Shown here: positions 53,083 through 60,588 of the stretch, in pieces
Layout: the number at the start of each line of letters is the position of its first letter
How positions within the stretch are numbered: the first letter of the stretch is position 1
NCBI RefSeq assembly: GCF_004917065.1
Contig: NZ_SSYA01000002.1
Span: 285,896-349,895 of the forward strand
DNA from: Geomonas ferrireducens
Lineage (GTDB): Bacteria; Desulfobacterota; Desulfuromonadia; Geobacterales; Geobacteraceae
Direction of reading: 5' to 3'
Length of the DNA stretch: 64,000 nt
Position numbers and translations under genes: made by a program
Notes under the pieces: model-generated
The model's database searches: none
The model's input: only the letters and a program-made list of their open reading frames with translations
What the model was told of the DNA's origin: nothing

Positions 53083-53580
53083 ATGAAAAAACTGCTCGTG
53101 CTGTTGCTACTGCTCTACCCGCTCACGGCCATCGCGGAGACCTACCAGTGGACCGACGGGAGGGGAACGGTGAACTTCGCCGAAGACCTCGGCAAGGTTC
53201 CGAAGAAGTACCGGAAAAAGGCCAAAAGGCTCGGCGGCGATGAGGAACCGGTGAAGATCATCAACGAGTCCCCGGCGGAACCGGCCAAGGCGAAGAAGGA
53301 CGAGCCGGAAGCGGGTAAAAAGCTCTACGGCGGGAAGGACGAGGCAGCCTGGCGCAGGGAGTTTGGGCAGGCCGAGTTCAACCTTAAAAACGCGGAGTCG
53401 GACCTCGCAACGCTCAAGGGGAGGCTGCGCGACACCTCGACGATGAGCCGCTCCGAGTACCTCTCCATCCAGAACAGCATCAGGTACGCCGAGGACCGGG
53501 TCCAGGCGCAACGCAAGAGACTCGAACAGCTTCAGGAGAGCGCCGACCGCCTGGGCGTTCCCGCCGAATACCGTAAATAA
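53083..53580 (+). CDS. Exported DUF4124-domain protein
   Basis: The 165-residue protein has a signal peptide (KLLVLLLLLYPLTAIA) and a DUF4124 start, YQWTDGRGTVNFAEDLGKVP, a short beta motif of unknown role. A Lys/Glu/Pro-rich linker leads to a C-terminal coiled coil from about residue 95 (EFNLKNAESDLATLKGRLRD). It is probably periplasmic. An AAGGAGAG site precedes the ATG. Confidence 0.85.
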   Translation: MKKLLVLLLLLYPLTAIAETYQWTDGRGTVNFAEDLGKVPKKYRKKAKRLGGDEEPVKIINESPAEPAKAKKDEPEAGKKLYGGKDEAAWRREFGQAEFNLKNAESDLATLKGRLRDTSTMSRSEYLSIQNSIRYAEDRVQAQRKRLEQLQESADRLGVPAEYRK

Positions 53581-53661
53581 CAAGATACCTCGCCAAACCC
53601 GGACCGGGCGCCGCCTTGTGCGGTTACCCGGTCCGGCCGGCATCACCGCCTGGAGTAAAGC

Positions 53662-54435
53662 ATGGTTTTTCCCAACATCGACCCGGTTTTCCTGCGCCTT
53701 GGGCCGCTGGAATTCCGCTGGTACGGTCTCATGTACATCTGCGGCTTCGTCAGCGCCTACTTCATAATCCTCTCCGGCGTGAAGCGCAAAGGGCTGCCGC
53801 TCAACAAGGACCAGGTCGCCGACATCATCTTCACCGTCGCCCTCGGGGTTATCTTGGGCGGCCGGATCGGCTACATACTCTTTTACAACCTCTCTTATTA
53901 CCTGAGCCACCCGTTGAAACTGTTCGCGGTTTGGGAAGGGGGGATGTCCTTCCACGGCGGCCTGATCGGTGCCACCCTGGCGAGCCTCTACTACATCCGC
54001 AAGCACAAGCTCGCCTTCTATCCCCTGGCGGACATAGGCTTTTTGGCAGGCCCGGTGGGGCTTGGTTTCGGCAGGATCGGCAACTTCATCAACGGCGAAC
54101 TCTACGGCCGGGTTACCGACGTCCCCTGGGGGGTCGTCTTCCCGAGCGGGGGGCCGCTGCCGCGCCATCCTTCCCAGCTCTACGAGGCGTTTCTCGAGGG
54201 GCCGGTCATGTTCACGGTTCTTTACCTGGTTTCGCGCAACGTGAAAAAGGACGGGGTCGTCGTGTGGTCCTTCATCGCGCTGTACGGACTGTTCCGTTTC
54301 CTGGTGGAGTTCGTCAGGGAACCCGACGAGCAGATAGGTTTTCTCTTCGGAGGGCTGTCTATGGGGCAGATGCTAAGCTTCCCTATGTTCCTTCTGGGCG
54401 CGGCGATGGTGATCCGGCGCTACCGCCGCGGATAG
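53662..54435 (+). CDS. lgt: Prolipoprotein diacylglyceryl transferase
   Basis: The 257-residue membrane enzyme has about seven helices and the Lgt signature GRIGNFINGELYGRVTDVPWGVVFP, preceded by WEGGMSFHGGLIGA with the catalytic-region His. It transfers diacylglycerol from phosphatidylglycerol to the Cys of lipobox proteins, several of which are in this window. It follows the DUF4124 gene by 81 bases and is convergent with the anti-sigma gene, only 3 bases away. Confidence 0.97.
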   Translation: MVFPNIDPVFLRLGPLEFRWYGLMYICGFVSAYFIILSGVKRKGLPLNKDQVADIIFTVALGVILGGRIGYILFYNLSYYLSHPLKLFAVWEGGMSFHGGLIGATLASLYYIRKHKLAFYPLADIGFLAGPVGLGFGRIGNFINGELYGRVTDVPWGVVFPSGGPLPRHPSQLYEAFLEGPVMFTVLYLVSRNVKKDGVVVWSFIALYGLFRFLVEFVREPDEQIGFLFGGLSMGQMLSFPMFLLGAAMVIRRYRRG

Positions 54436-54438
54436 CGG

Positions 54439-54864
54439 TCAGGCGAGTTTCTTTTTCATCTCCAGCATGTTTTCCTTGCAGCTCTTTCTGTAGGCGACCG
54501 AGTCCATAAGGGTACGGATCAGGAAGATGCCGCGTCCCCGGTCCTCCAACTCCTCGAAGTTGGGGGCGGGGATGGCGTTGATGTCGAATCCCTGACCGTC
54601 GTCGTACACCCTGATGGTGAGATCGTCCCGGTGCAGGCTTATAACGATGCGAACGAGCTTTTCCGGCTCCTTGGGGCCGGCATGCTTTATCGCGTTCACC
54701 ATCGCTTCGGTGAGGACCAGATTCAGGTGATAGGCGAGCACCTCCTTGTCGCCGCTGAAACGCTCAAGCTCCCGGGCTATGTCCTCCCCGATCTTCCCGA
54801 TAAGACTCAGGTACCTGGTCTTGTTGGGGACCTTTATGTCGACCTCGATCGTGTTCCCTTGCAT
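54439..54864 (-). CDS. RsbW-like anti-sigma kinase (GHKL ATPase)
   Basis: The 141-residue protein is a single GHKL ATPase domain: N-box LNLVLTEAMVNAIKHAGPKE, G1 VYDDGQGFD and the G2 region EDRGRGIFLIRTLMD. Proteins of this type bind and inhibit a sigma factor or other partner and phosphorylate a STAS antagonist. The STAS gene lies 32 bases upstream in the same direction, so the two are a likely kinase-substrate pair. The partner that is held or released is not encoded here. Confidence 0.92.
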   Translation of the reverse strand: MQGNTIEVDIKVPNKTRYLSLIGKIGEDIARELERFSGDKEVLAYHLNLVLTEAMVNAIKHAGPKEPEKLVRIVISLHRDDLTIRVYDDGQGFDINAIPAPNFEELEDRGRGIFLIRTLMDSVAYRKSCKENMLEMKKKLA

Positions 54865-54896
54865 CTAGAGCCTCGCTTCAGGACCATGGGCCCCGC

Positions 54897-55238
54897 CTAG
54901 GACTGAAAGTTCTCCACCGCCTCCACCGTGGATGGGAATATCTCGAAGACCCGGTGCAATCGGGTCAGTTCGAACATCGACTTTACCTGAGACTGCAGCG
55001 AGGAGAGCTTCAGGTTCCCCTGATGCGAAATGGCGTTCTTAAAACCGGACACCAGCGCGCCAAGACCAGAGCTGTCGATAAAGCGGACGTCCTTCAGGTC
55101 CACCAGCACGTTCTTCTTGCCGTCCTCGAAAAGCTTCTGCACCGCGCTTTTCAGCTCGGTAGAGTTGTGCGCGTCCAGCCTTTCCTCCTTGACGTATATA
55201 ATTACAACGTCGTTCCTCGTCTCGCTTGCTAGGTTCAT
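54897..55238 (-). CDS. STAS-domain anti-sigma factor antagonist
   Basis: The 113-residue protein is a lone STAS domain with the phospho-acceptor serine in FIDSSGLGALVSGF, preceded by KNVLVDLKDVRF. In partner switching, the unphosphorylated form binds the RsbW-like kinase and frees its target; a PP2C phosphatase restores that form. Such a phosphatase is encoded 93 bases upstream. I start it at ATG 55238 with AAGGAGAAGG before it, since the longer frame adds an unrelated 25 residues. Confidence 0.93.
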   Translation of the reverse strand: MNLASETRNDVVIIYVKEERLDAHNSTELKSAVQKLFEDGKKNVLVDLKDVRFIDSSGLGALVSGFKNAISHQGNLKLSSLQSQVKSMFELTRLHRVFEIFPSTVEAVENFQS

Positions 55239-55331
55239 GGCCTTCTCCTTGTTGTGAGGTCCGATCCGGTATACATCCTGCTTTATTGTGCAATAACTGC
55301 CGACATTTAGCAAGAGGCGCCCCCCCTGCGG

Positions 55332-58300
55332 TCACGCCACCTTCATGACTACCATGGAAATGTCGTCCTGTAAAGGTTGGGGCCAGGCGTGGTTTCCCAC
55401 CTCGGTCAGCACCCTTTCGATCACCACCTCAGGCTCCGCGTCAAGCAGCCCGGAGAGGAGCCGGCAAAGCCGATCCACCCCGAAGAAATCCCCCGCGTCG
55501 TTCTCCGCCTCGATGATGCCGTCGGTGTAAATGAAGAGGAGGTCCCCAGGTTCCAGCGGGGTATGGCGCTCCTCGAAAACGACATTTTTTTCGACACCCA
55601 GGATGAGTCCCTCCGCGTCCAACTCCTGCCAGGTCCCGCCGCGGAACAGGATGGGGCGGGTGTGACCCGCGTTGGCAAAGGTGAGGGCGCGTTGCGCGCC
55701 GTCGTACCTTGCGCAGAACATGGTGATGAAGAGTTCGGCGCCGGTCAGGTCTTCGTACAAAAGCTCGTTCAAAAGCTTCAAAAGGTCCTTCGGGGACCTC
55801 GACTCCTGCATCTGGGCCCGCAGCACGCTCCTCGTCTCGACCATGATGAGGGCGGCACCGACGCTGTGGCCGGAGACGTCCGCCATGACCACGTCCATCA
55901 CGCCGGTGCTGCGATGGAAGAAGTCGTAGTAGTCGCCACCGACGTGTGCGGCGGGCACGCAGCGGCTGGCGATGCGCAGCCCGGGGAGTGACGGTGGGCT
56001 TTCCGGCAGGAGCGAGAGCTGGATCTGCTTGGCGAGCTCGAGGTCGCGGGTGACCCGCGCGTTCTCCAGAAGTGCAGCCTCCTTCTGGCGCCGCTCGCGC
56101 TCCTTCGCCTCGCGCTCCTCGACGATGCGCACCGCCTGGGCGAGCTGTCCCGCGAGGCTTTCAAGAAGCTCGACGAACTGCTCGGTGAAAAGGCCGATGA
56201 TGGAGCGGGAGAATACCGAAAGCACCCCAACCGGAGGGGCCCCCTCGCTCGCGATCGGGATATGCGCGAAGGACTTGATCCCTTCCTTCTGGAAGATCTC
56301 CTTGGCGATCGGCTTCGTTATGAAGGCGGTGTCATTGAAAAATTCGGTACGGCGCCCGAGAAACGCCTCTCCTACGTGGGTGTCTATCTCGAGGATGCGG
56401 TCTTCCGCGGTGATCCTCTCCCCGCCGACGCCCCGGTAGGAGCGGACCTTCAGTACCGACTCCTCGTTAAGAAGCCGTATCACGGCGAGGTCGAGCTTGA
56501 ACTCGCGCAAAAGAAGCTCGAGAAGATCCCCCATGATGATGTCGAGCTCGAGCGAGCGGCTCATGATCTCCGAGGCGCGCAGCCTGACGAAGAGAGCCTC
56601 GCGGCTTTGGTCGCGCGAGGTGCGCACCGTGGAAAATATGTCGAACACCGGCTCCATCCTCGACCCGATGTCGCTGAGAAAACTCTCCACCACCGCGCCG
56701 GCGGCGGCCCCCCCAAGCGACCCGGCGAGGGTCTTCTCCACGAAACGCTTCAGGTTCGGGAGCTCGAACTCGGAGACCCCTCCCTTGCCGTCGATCTCGC
56801 GTTCGCCCAGGTAGTCCGCGATCGCGGCGTGGGCCTGCTGTTCGCCGATGAACTTGGACATGAGGGTGACGAACTGCACGATGGTCACCGGCTTCGAGAG
56901 ACGCTTGGTCTCCCACTGCGGCGTCCCCTCAGACGAGAAGACCCGCACGAAGCGGTTCATCTGCTCGCTCTCCTTTTCCCCCTGGCCAAGCAGGATGGAG
57001 AGGGATAGGTAGGCCGCGATGTTCATGAACATGCTCCAGAAGAGCGTGTGGGTGAACTCGTCCAGTCCGGTCAGCCCGAAGAGCGCCTGGGGGCGCAACA
57101 GCTCGATCCCGAACGGGCCGTAGAGCAAAAGGTCGGTCTGCCAACCTCCCGCCTGCAGCACGGAGGGGAGGAGCAGGGTGTAGAACCAGACCCCGAAGCC
57201 GAGCAAAAGCCCGGTTATGGCGCCCGCCTTGTTGCCGCGCGGCCAGTAGAGGCCGCCGATCAGGGCGGGGGCGAACTGGACCGCTGCGGAGAAGGAGATG
57301 AGCCCCATGTTGGCGAGCATGTAGGTCTCGCCCACCGCGCTTTGGTACAGGTACCCGAGCAGGATGACGAGCACGATGCCGAAGCGCTTCAGGTTGATGA
57401 GCAGGAGTGGGAACCAGGACTGCGGCCTGAAGCGGATCACGACCGGCATCAGCACGTGGTTCAGAAGCATGGTGGAGACGGCGATGGATTCGACCATCAC
57501 CATTCCCGCCGATGCCGAGAACCCGCCCAGGAAGGCAACCAGCGCGAGCCATGGCGACTCAAGCCGCATCGGCAGGGTGAGCACGAAATAGTCGGCGCCG
57601 GTGTTGCTCCCGGTCATCAGGATCCCGGCGAGGGCGATGGGCATGACGAACAGGTTCATGAGGAACATGTAGGCCGGAAAGCGCCACGATGCGCTGTTCA
57701 GGTGCGCCTCGTGCGCGTTTTCCAGCACCATGACCTGGAACTGACGCGGCAGGAGCATGACCGCGCTCATCGAGAGCGCGAGGATGCTGAACATCGAGGA
57801 GTAGGAGTTCTCCCCGGTGGCATCGAGCGTGACGAGGCGCGACAAGGTGTGCGGCTCCTTCTGGAACATGCGCCAGAAGATGTCTCCCATGCCGTCGAAG
57901 GCGAAGTAGGTGATGAAGGCGCCGACGACGAGCATCGCGACGAGCTTGACCACCGACTCCAGGGCGATGGCCGCCACGAGGCCGTCGTGCCGCTCGGTCG
58001 AGGTCAGGTGTCTCGCACCGAAGAGCACGCTGAACACCGCGAGCAGCAGCGCCGTGAATAGCCCGGGGTGCGGGGATGGGATGTAGGCCTGCTCCATGAA
58101 CCCGAGGTGGAAGTCGTGGTAGCCGGTGATGATAGTAAATGAGGTGGAGACCGCTTTCAGCTGCAGGGCGATGTAGGGCATCACCCCCATGACCGTGATC
58201 ACCGTGATGATGGCGCCCAGCCACTGCGAGGAACCGTAGCGGGAGCTGATGAAGTCGGCGATGGAGGTTATGTTGTTCTCTTTGGAGATGCGCACCATCT

Positions 58301-58565
58301 TCTTCAGCAGAAACCACCAGGTAAAGGCGGTCAGGGTGGGCCCCAGGTAGACGGGGAGGAAGTCGATCCCGGTGGTGGCCGCCTTCCCGACGCTGCCGTA
58401 GAAGGTCCAGGATGTGGCGTAGACCGCGATGGAGAGGGAGTAGACCCAGGGATTGGCCGTGATGCTGCGCCCGGCCTTCTGCCGCTGGTCGGCGTAGTAG
58501 GCGACCAGGAAGAGGAGGGCTATGTAGAGCAGGGCAGTGCCCCAGACCCAGTTGACCTCAAGCAT
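55332..58565 (-). CDS. SSF transporter-like sensor fused to GAF and PP2C phosphatase
   Basis: The 1077-residue protein starts with about 12 to 13 helices of the sodium:solute symporter family (residues 1-540; SKENNITSIADFISSRYG and LGGFSASAGMVMVESIAVSTMLLNHVLMP). A linker (TIVQFVTLMSKFIGEQQAHAAIADYLG) resembles that of SSF-linked histidine kinases. A GAF domain follows (about 680-830), then a short coiled coil and a SpoIIE-type PP2C domain with AAHVGGDYYDFF, MADVSGHSVGAALIM and QDDISMVVMKVA metal-site aspartates. It likely senses or transports a solute and dephosphorylates the STAS protein encoded next. The start overlaps the small membrane gene by TGATG. Confidence 0.93.
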   Translation of the reverse strand: MLEVNWVWGTALLYIALLFLVAYYADQRQKAGRSITANPWVYSLSIAVYATSWTFYGSVGKAATTGIDFLPVYLGPTLTAFTWWFLLKKMVRISKENNITSIADFISSRYGSSQWLGAIITVITVMGVMPYIALQLKAVSTSFTIITGYHDFHLGFMEQAYIPSPHPGLFTALLLAVFSVLFGARHLTSTERHDGLVAAIALESVVKLVAMLVVGAFITYFAFDGMGDIFWRMFQKEPHTLSRLVTLDATGENSYSSMFSILALSMSAVMLLPRQFQVMVLENAHEAHLNSASWRFPAYMFLMNLFVMPIALAGILMTGSNTGADYFVLTLPMRLESPWLALVAFLGGFSASAGMVMVESIAVSTMLLNHVLMPVVIRFRPQSWFPLLLINLKRFGIVLVILLGYLYQSAVGETYMLANMGLISFSAAVQFAPALIGGLYWPRGNKAGAITGLLLGFGVWFYTLLLPSVLQAGGWQTDLLLYGPFGIELLRPQALFGLTGLDEFTHTLFWSMFMNIAAYLSLSILLGQGEKESEQMNRFVRVFSSEGTPQWETKRLSKPVTIVQFVTLMSKFIGEQQAHAAIADYLGEREIDGKGGVSEFELPNLKRFVEKTLAGSLGGAAAGAVVESFLSDIGSRMEPVFDIFSTVRTSRDQSREALFVRLRASEIMSRSLELDIIMGDLLELLLREFKLDLAVIRLLNEESVLKVRSYRGVGGERITAEDRILEIDTHVGEAFLGRRTEFFNDTAFITKPIAKEIFQKEGIKSFAHIPIASEGAPPVGVLSVFSRSIIGLFTEQFVELLESLAGQLAQAVRIVEEREAKERERRQKEAALLENARVTRDLELAKQIQLSLLPESPPSLPGLRIASRCVPAAHVGGDYYDFFHRSTGVMDVVMADVSGHSVGAALIMVETRSVLRAQMQESRSPKDLLKLLNELLYEDLTGAELFITMFCARYDGAQRALTFANAGHTRPILFRGGTWQELDAEGLILGVEKNVVFEERHTPLEPGDLLFIYTDGIIEAENDAGDFFGVDRLCRLLSGLLDAEPEVVIERVLTEVGNHAWPQPLQDDISMVVMKVA

Positions 58566-58813
58566 CAAAGCTGCCCCTTGGTATCGGTTTCGCGGCGCGC
58601 GGCGCGGCTGAAAAGGTAGACGATGAAGATGGAGAAACTCCATCCGACCAGCAGGTACAGGTAGAGAAGCGGTATCCCGAAGGGGAGAACCTCCTTGTTG
58701 AAGATGCTGATAAACGGGTAGTTCATCATGACCAGGCCGAGCACGAAGCAGATGACCCAGGTGTCCTTCAATTTGAGCCGGTGTATGACCACTTCCTTCA
58801 GTGTCTTTTTCAT
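58565..58813 (-). CDS. Small two-helix membrane subunit of the SSF protein
   Basis: The 82-residue protein has two hydrophobic segments (TWVICFVLGLVMMNYPFI and FGIPLLYLYLLVGWSFSIFIVYLFS), a basic N-terminus and a polar tail. Its stop and the SSF gene start overlap (TGATG), and its own start overlaps the stop of the gene upstream (ATGA). Small two-helix proteins are known next to SSF symporters and SSF sensor kinases. I infer it is a subunit of the SSF-PP2C protein. Confidence 0.85.
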   Translation of the reverse strand: MKKTLKEVVIHRLKLKDTWVICFVLGLVMMNYPFISIFNKEVLPFGIPLLYLYLLVGWSFSIFIVYLFSRAARRETDTKGQL

Positions 58814-60372
58814 GACGGTAACCCCGCTGCCTCGATCACCAGGTCGACCCCTTGGTGAACGGGAAGGGCGCTGTCGACGACGATTGCCTCGCCCGGTTGC
58901 GGCGCCTCGAACTCCGCCTCCAACTGGCGGTAATGTTCCCAACGCGCGTCCGATACCTCTGCGGCATCGCCGTTTCGGGCCTCCAGGCGCAGGCGCGCGA
59001 CCTCCTCGGAACAGCGCGTCTCGACGAGCAGAAACGGGACGCCCAGCCTCAAGGCGAGCTCGCGGAAGCGCTCCCGGTCCGCACTGCGCCGGAAGGTGGC
59101 ATCCACCACCATCCCTTCACCCCGGGAAAGCGAGCGCTCCGCCTCTGTCAGAAGGGCGAGGTAGGTGGCTTGATCCATGTCGCTGTTGTAGATCCCTGCA
59201 CGGTATGACCGGGTGGGCGCCGCTCCCACGGTGGCAACGCCGGCCAGTTCCTTGCGCACCACGTCGGAACGCTTTAGGGCGAACCCCAACTCCCGGCTGA
59301 GCGCGCGGGCGAGTGTGCTCTTGCCGCTTCCGATCATCCCGCAGGTGAGGACGAGCATGGGATGCATTCTTGCTCTCAAGCTGTAGCCGCGCGCCAGCCT
59401 GAAGTAGCGGACCGCCGTGTCCTTGACCTCGATACGCTCTGCCTCGGTGAGGGACGCATGCTCCAGGCGCAGGCTGGTCACCTTGCCGCGCACGAAGGCG
59501 CGCTGGGCCTTGTAGAAGTCGAGAAGCGGCGCCATCCCCACGTCTCCGCTTGCCGCCTGGTAGGCGTTAAGAAGCTCGCCGGCCAGGTCCTTGCGATCCG
59601 CGTATTCCAGGTCCATGAGCAGGAAGGCTAGGTCGGCGGCCGTGTCGATGTAACGAAACTTGTCGTTGAACTCTATGCAGTCGAAGATGCAAACCGGGTC
59701 GGTGAGGCAGATGTTGCCGGAGTGCAGGTCACCGTCGCAGTCCCTGATGAAGCCCCCGGTCACCCGCTCCCGGAATAGTGCGTCGTTTTCCTGGAGAAAG
59801 GAGATCACCCACTGCCGAATTTCAGTCATCTGGGCGGCTGAGATAGTCAAACCTACGAAAGAGGCCGCTTGTCGGAAATTCTGTTCCCAGTTCTCGCGTA
59901 TAGCCTCGGTTTCGCCATAGGCATCGATCACCGGACCACGTTCGGCCCCCTCGTGGAAGCGCGCCACCGCCTGTGCGATGCGCGTCATGTCCCGGGCTTC
60001 GACGTTTTCTTCGGCAAGGAGCCTGTCGAGCATGCGTTCCTGCGGCAGGCGCCGCATCTTCACTGCGTAGTCGATCACCGGACCTGTGCCGCCGAAACCG
60101 GGGCCGTCCGTAGTGTCGCGCAGCTCGACAACGCCCAGGTAGACCTCCGGACAAAGACGGCGGTTCAGGCGAACTTCCTCGTTGCAGTAGAAGCGGCGAC
60201 GGTCGAGGGTGGTGAAGTCGAGAAAGCCGTAATTTACCGCCTTTTTCACCTTGTAGACGAAGCGATCGGTGAGGAATATGAAGGAGACGTGTGTCTCAAC
60301 CAGGCGCACTTCTGTCGTCGGGTCTGGGTAGGCCTTAGCTTCAAGTAGCGATTTTATAACGTTTCGGATCAT
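58810..60372 (-). CDS. APH-like kinase fused to AAA-type ATPase/kinase
   Basis: The 520-residue protein has an N-terminal aminoglycoside-phosphotransferase-like domain, with DGDLHSGNICL as catalytic loop and CIFDCIEFNDKFRYIDTAADLAF as the metal-binding region. From about residue 340 a P-loop kinase follows, with Walker A CGMIGSGKSTLARAL and SDVVRKELAG. This two-kinase fusion is widespread and uncharacterised, probably acting on a small molecule or nucleotide end. It overlaps the small membrane gene by ATGA and so heads the partner-switch operon. No good ribosome site precedes its ATG. Confidence 0.88.
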   Translation of the reverse strand: MIRNVIKSLLEAKAYPDPTTEVRLVETHVSFIFLTDRFVYKVKKAVNYGFLDFTTLDRRRFYCNEEVRLNRRLCPEVYLGVVELRDTTDGPGFGGTGPVIDYAVKMRRLPQERMLDRLLAEENVEARDMTRIAQAVARFHEGAERGPVIDAYGETEAIRENWEQNFRQAASFVGLTISAAQMTEIRQWVISFLQENDALFRERVTGGFIRDCDGDLHSGNICLTDPVCIFDCIEFNDKFRYIDTAADLAFLLMDLEYADRKDLAGELLNAYQAASGDVGMAPLLDFYKAQRAFVRGKVTSLRLEHASLTEAERIEVKDTAVRYFRLARGYSLRARMHPMLVLTCGMIGSGKSTLARALSRELGFALKRSDVVRKELAGVATVGAAPTRSYRAGIYNSDMDQATYLALLTEAERSLSRGEGMVVDATFRRSADRERFRELALRLGVPFLLVETRCSEEVARLRLEARNGDAAEVSDARWEHYRQLEAEFEAPQPGEAIVVDSALPVHQGVDLVIEAAGLPS

Positions 60373-60375
60373 CGT

Positions 60376-60387
60376 TTTACCGGTAAA
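60376..60387. promoter_or_regulatory. Perfect 12-bp palindrome at the APH-AAA gene start
   Basis: TTTACCGGTAAA ends 3 bases upstream of the ATG at 60372, reading on the minus strand. It covers the place where a ribosome site would be. It may be an operator or a structure in a near-leaderless transcript. Confidence 0.5.
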
Positions 60388-60460
60388 GTTATGATTTCAT
60401 TTGAGAATAGTACCATACCGCATTTGAGGCGCAACCGCTTAAAATGCAGCTAAATGTTGT

Positions 60461-60489
60461 TTGACGCTGCTACCTATTTATGCTAGCTT
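60461..60489 (+). promoter_or_regulatory. Promoter of the TPR lipoprotein operon
   Basis: TTGACG at 60461-60466 and TAGCTT at 60484-60489 are 17 bases apart. Transcription would start near 60496, just before the terminator-like hairpin at 60504. Confidence 0.55.
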
Positions 60490-60503
60490 TCATGGTAATT
60501 AAC

Positions 60504-60549
60504 CGCGCCACCCACGGATACTGTATCCAGAGAGGGTGCCGCGTTTTTT
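60504..60549 (+). terminator. Terminator-like hairpin in the leader of the TPR lipoprotein gene
   Basis: Nested pairing of CGCG, CACCC and GGATAC with GTATCC, GGGTG and CGCG makes a stem of about 15 pairs, directly followed by six T. It lies between the likely promoter and the start at 60589, so read-through would need antitermination or a second promoter. Confidence 0.8.
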
Positions 60550-60588
60550 AGGTTTTTGCCCCAAATCTACCGAAGCCACAGGTACCCC

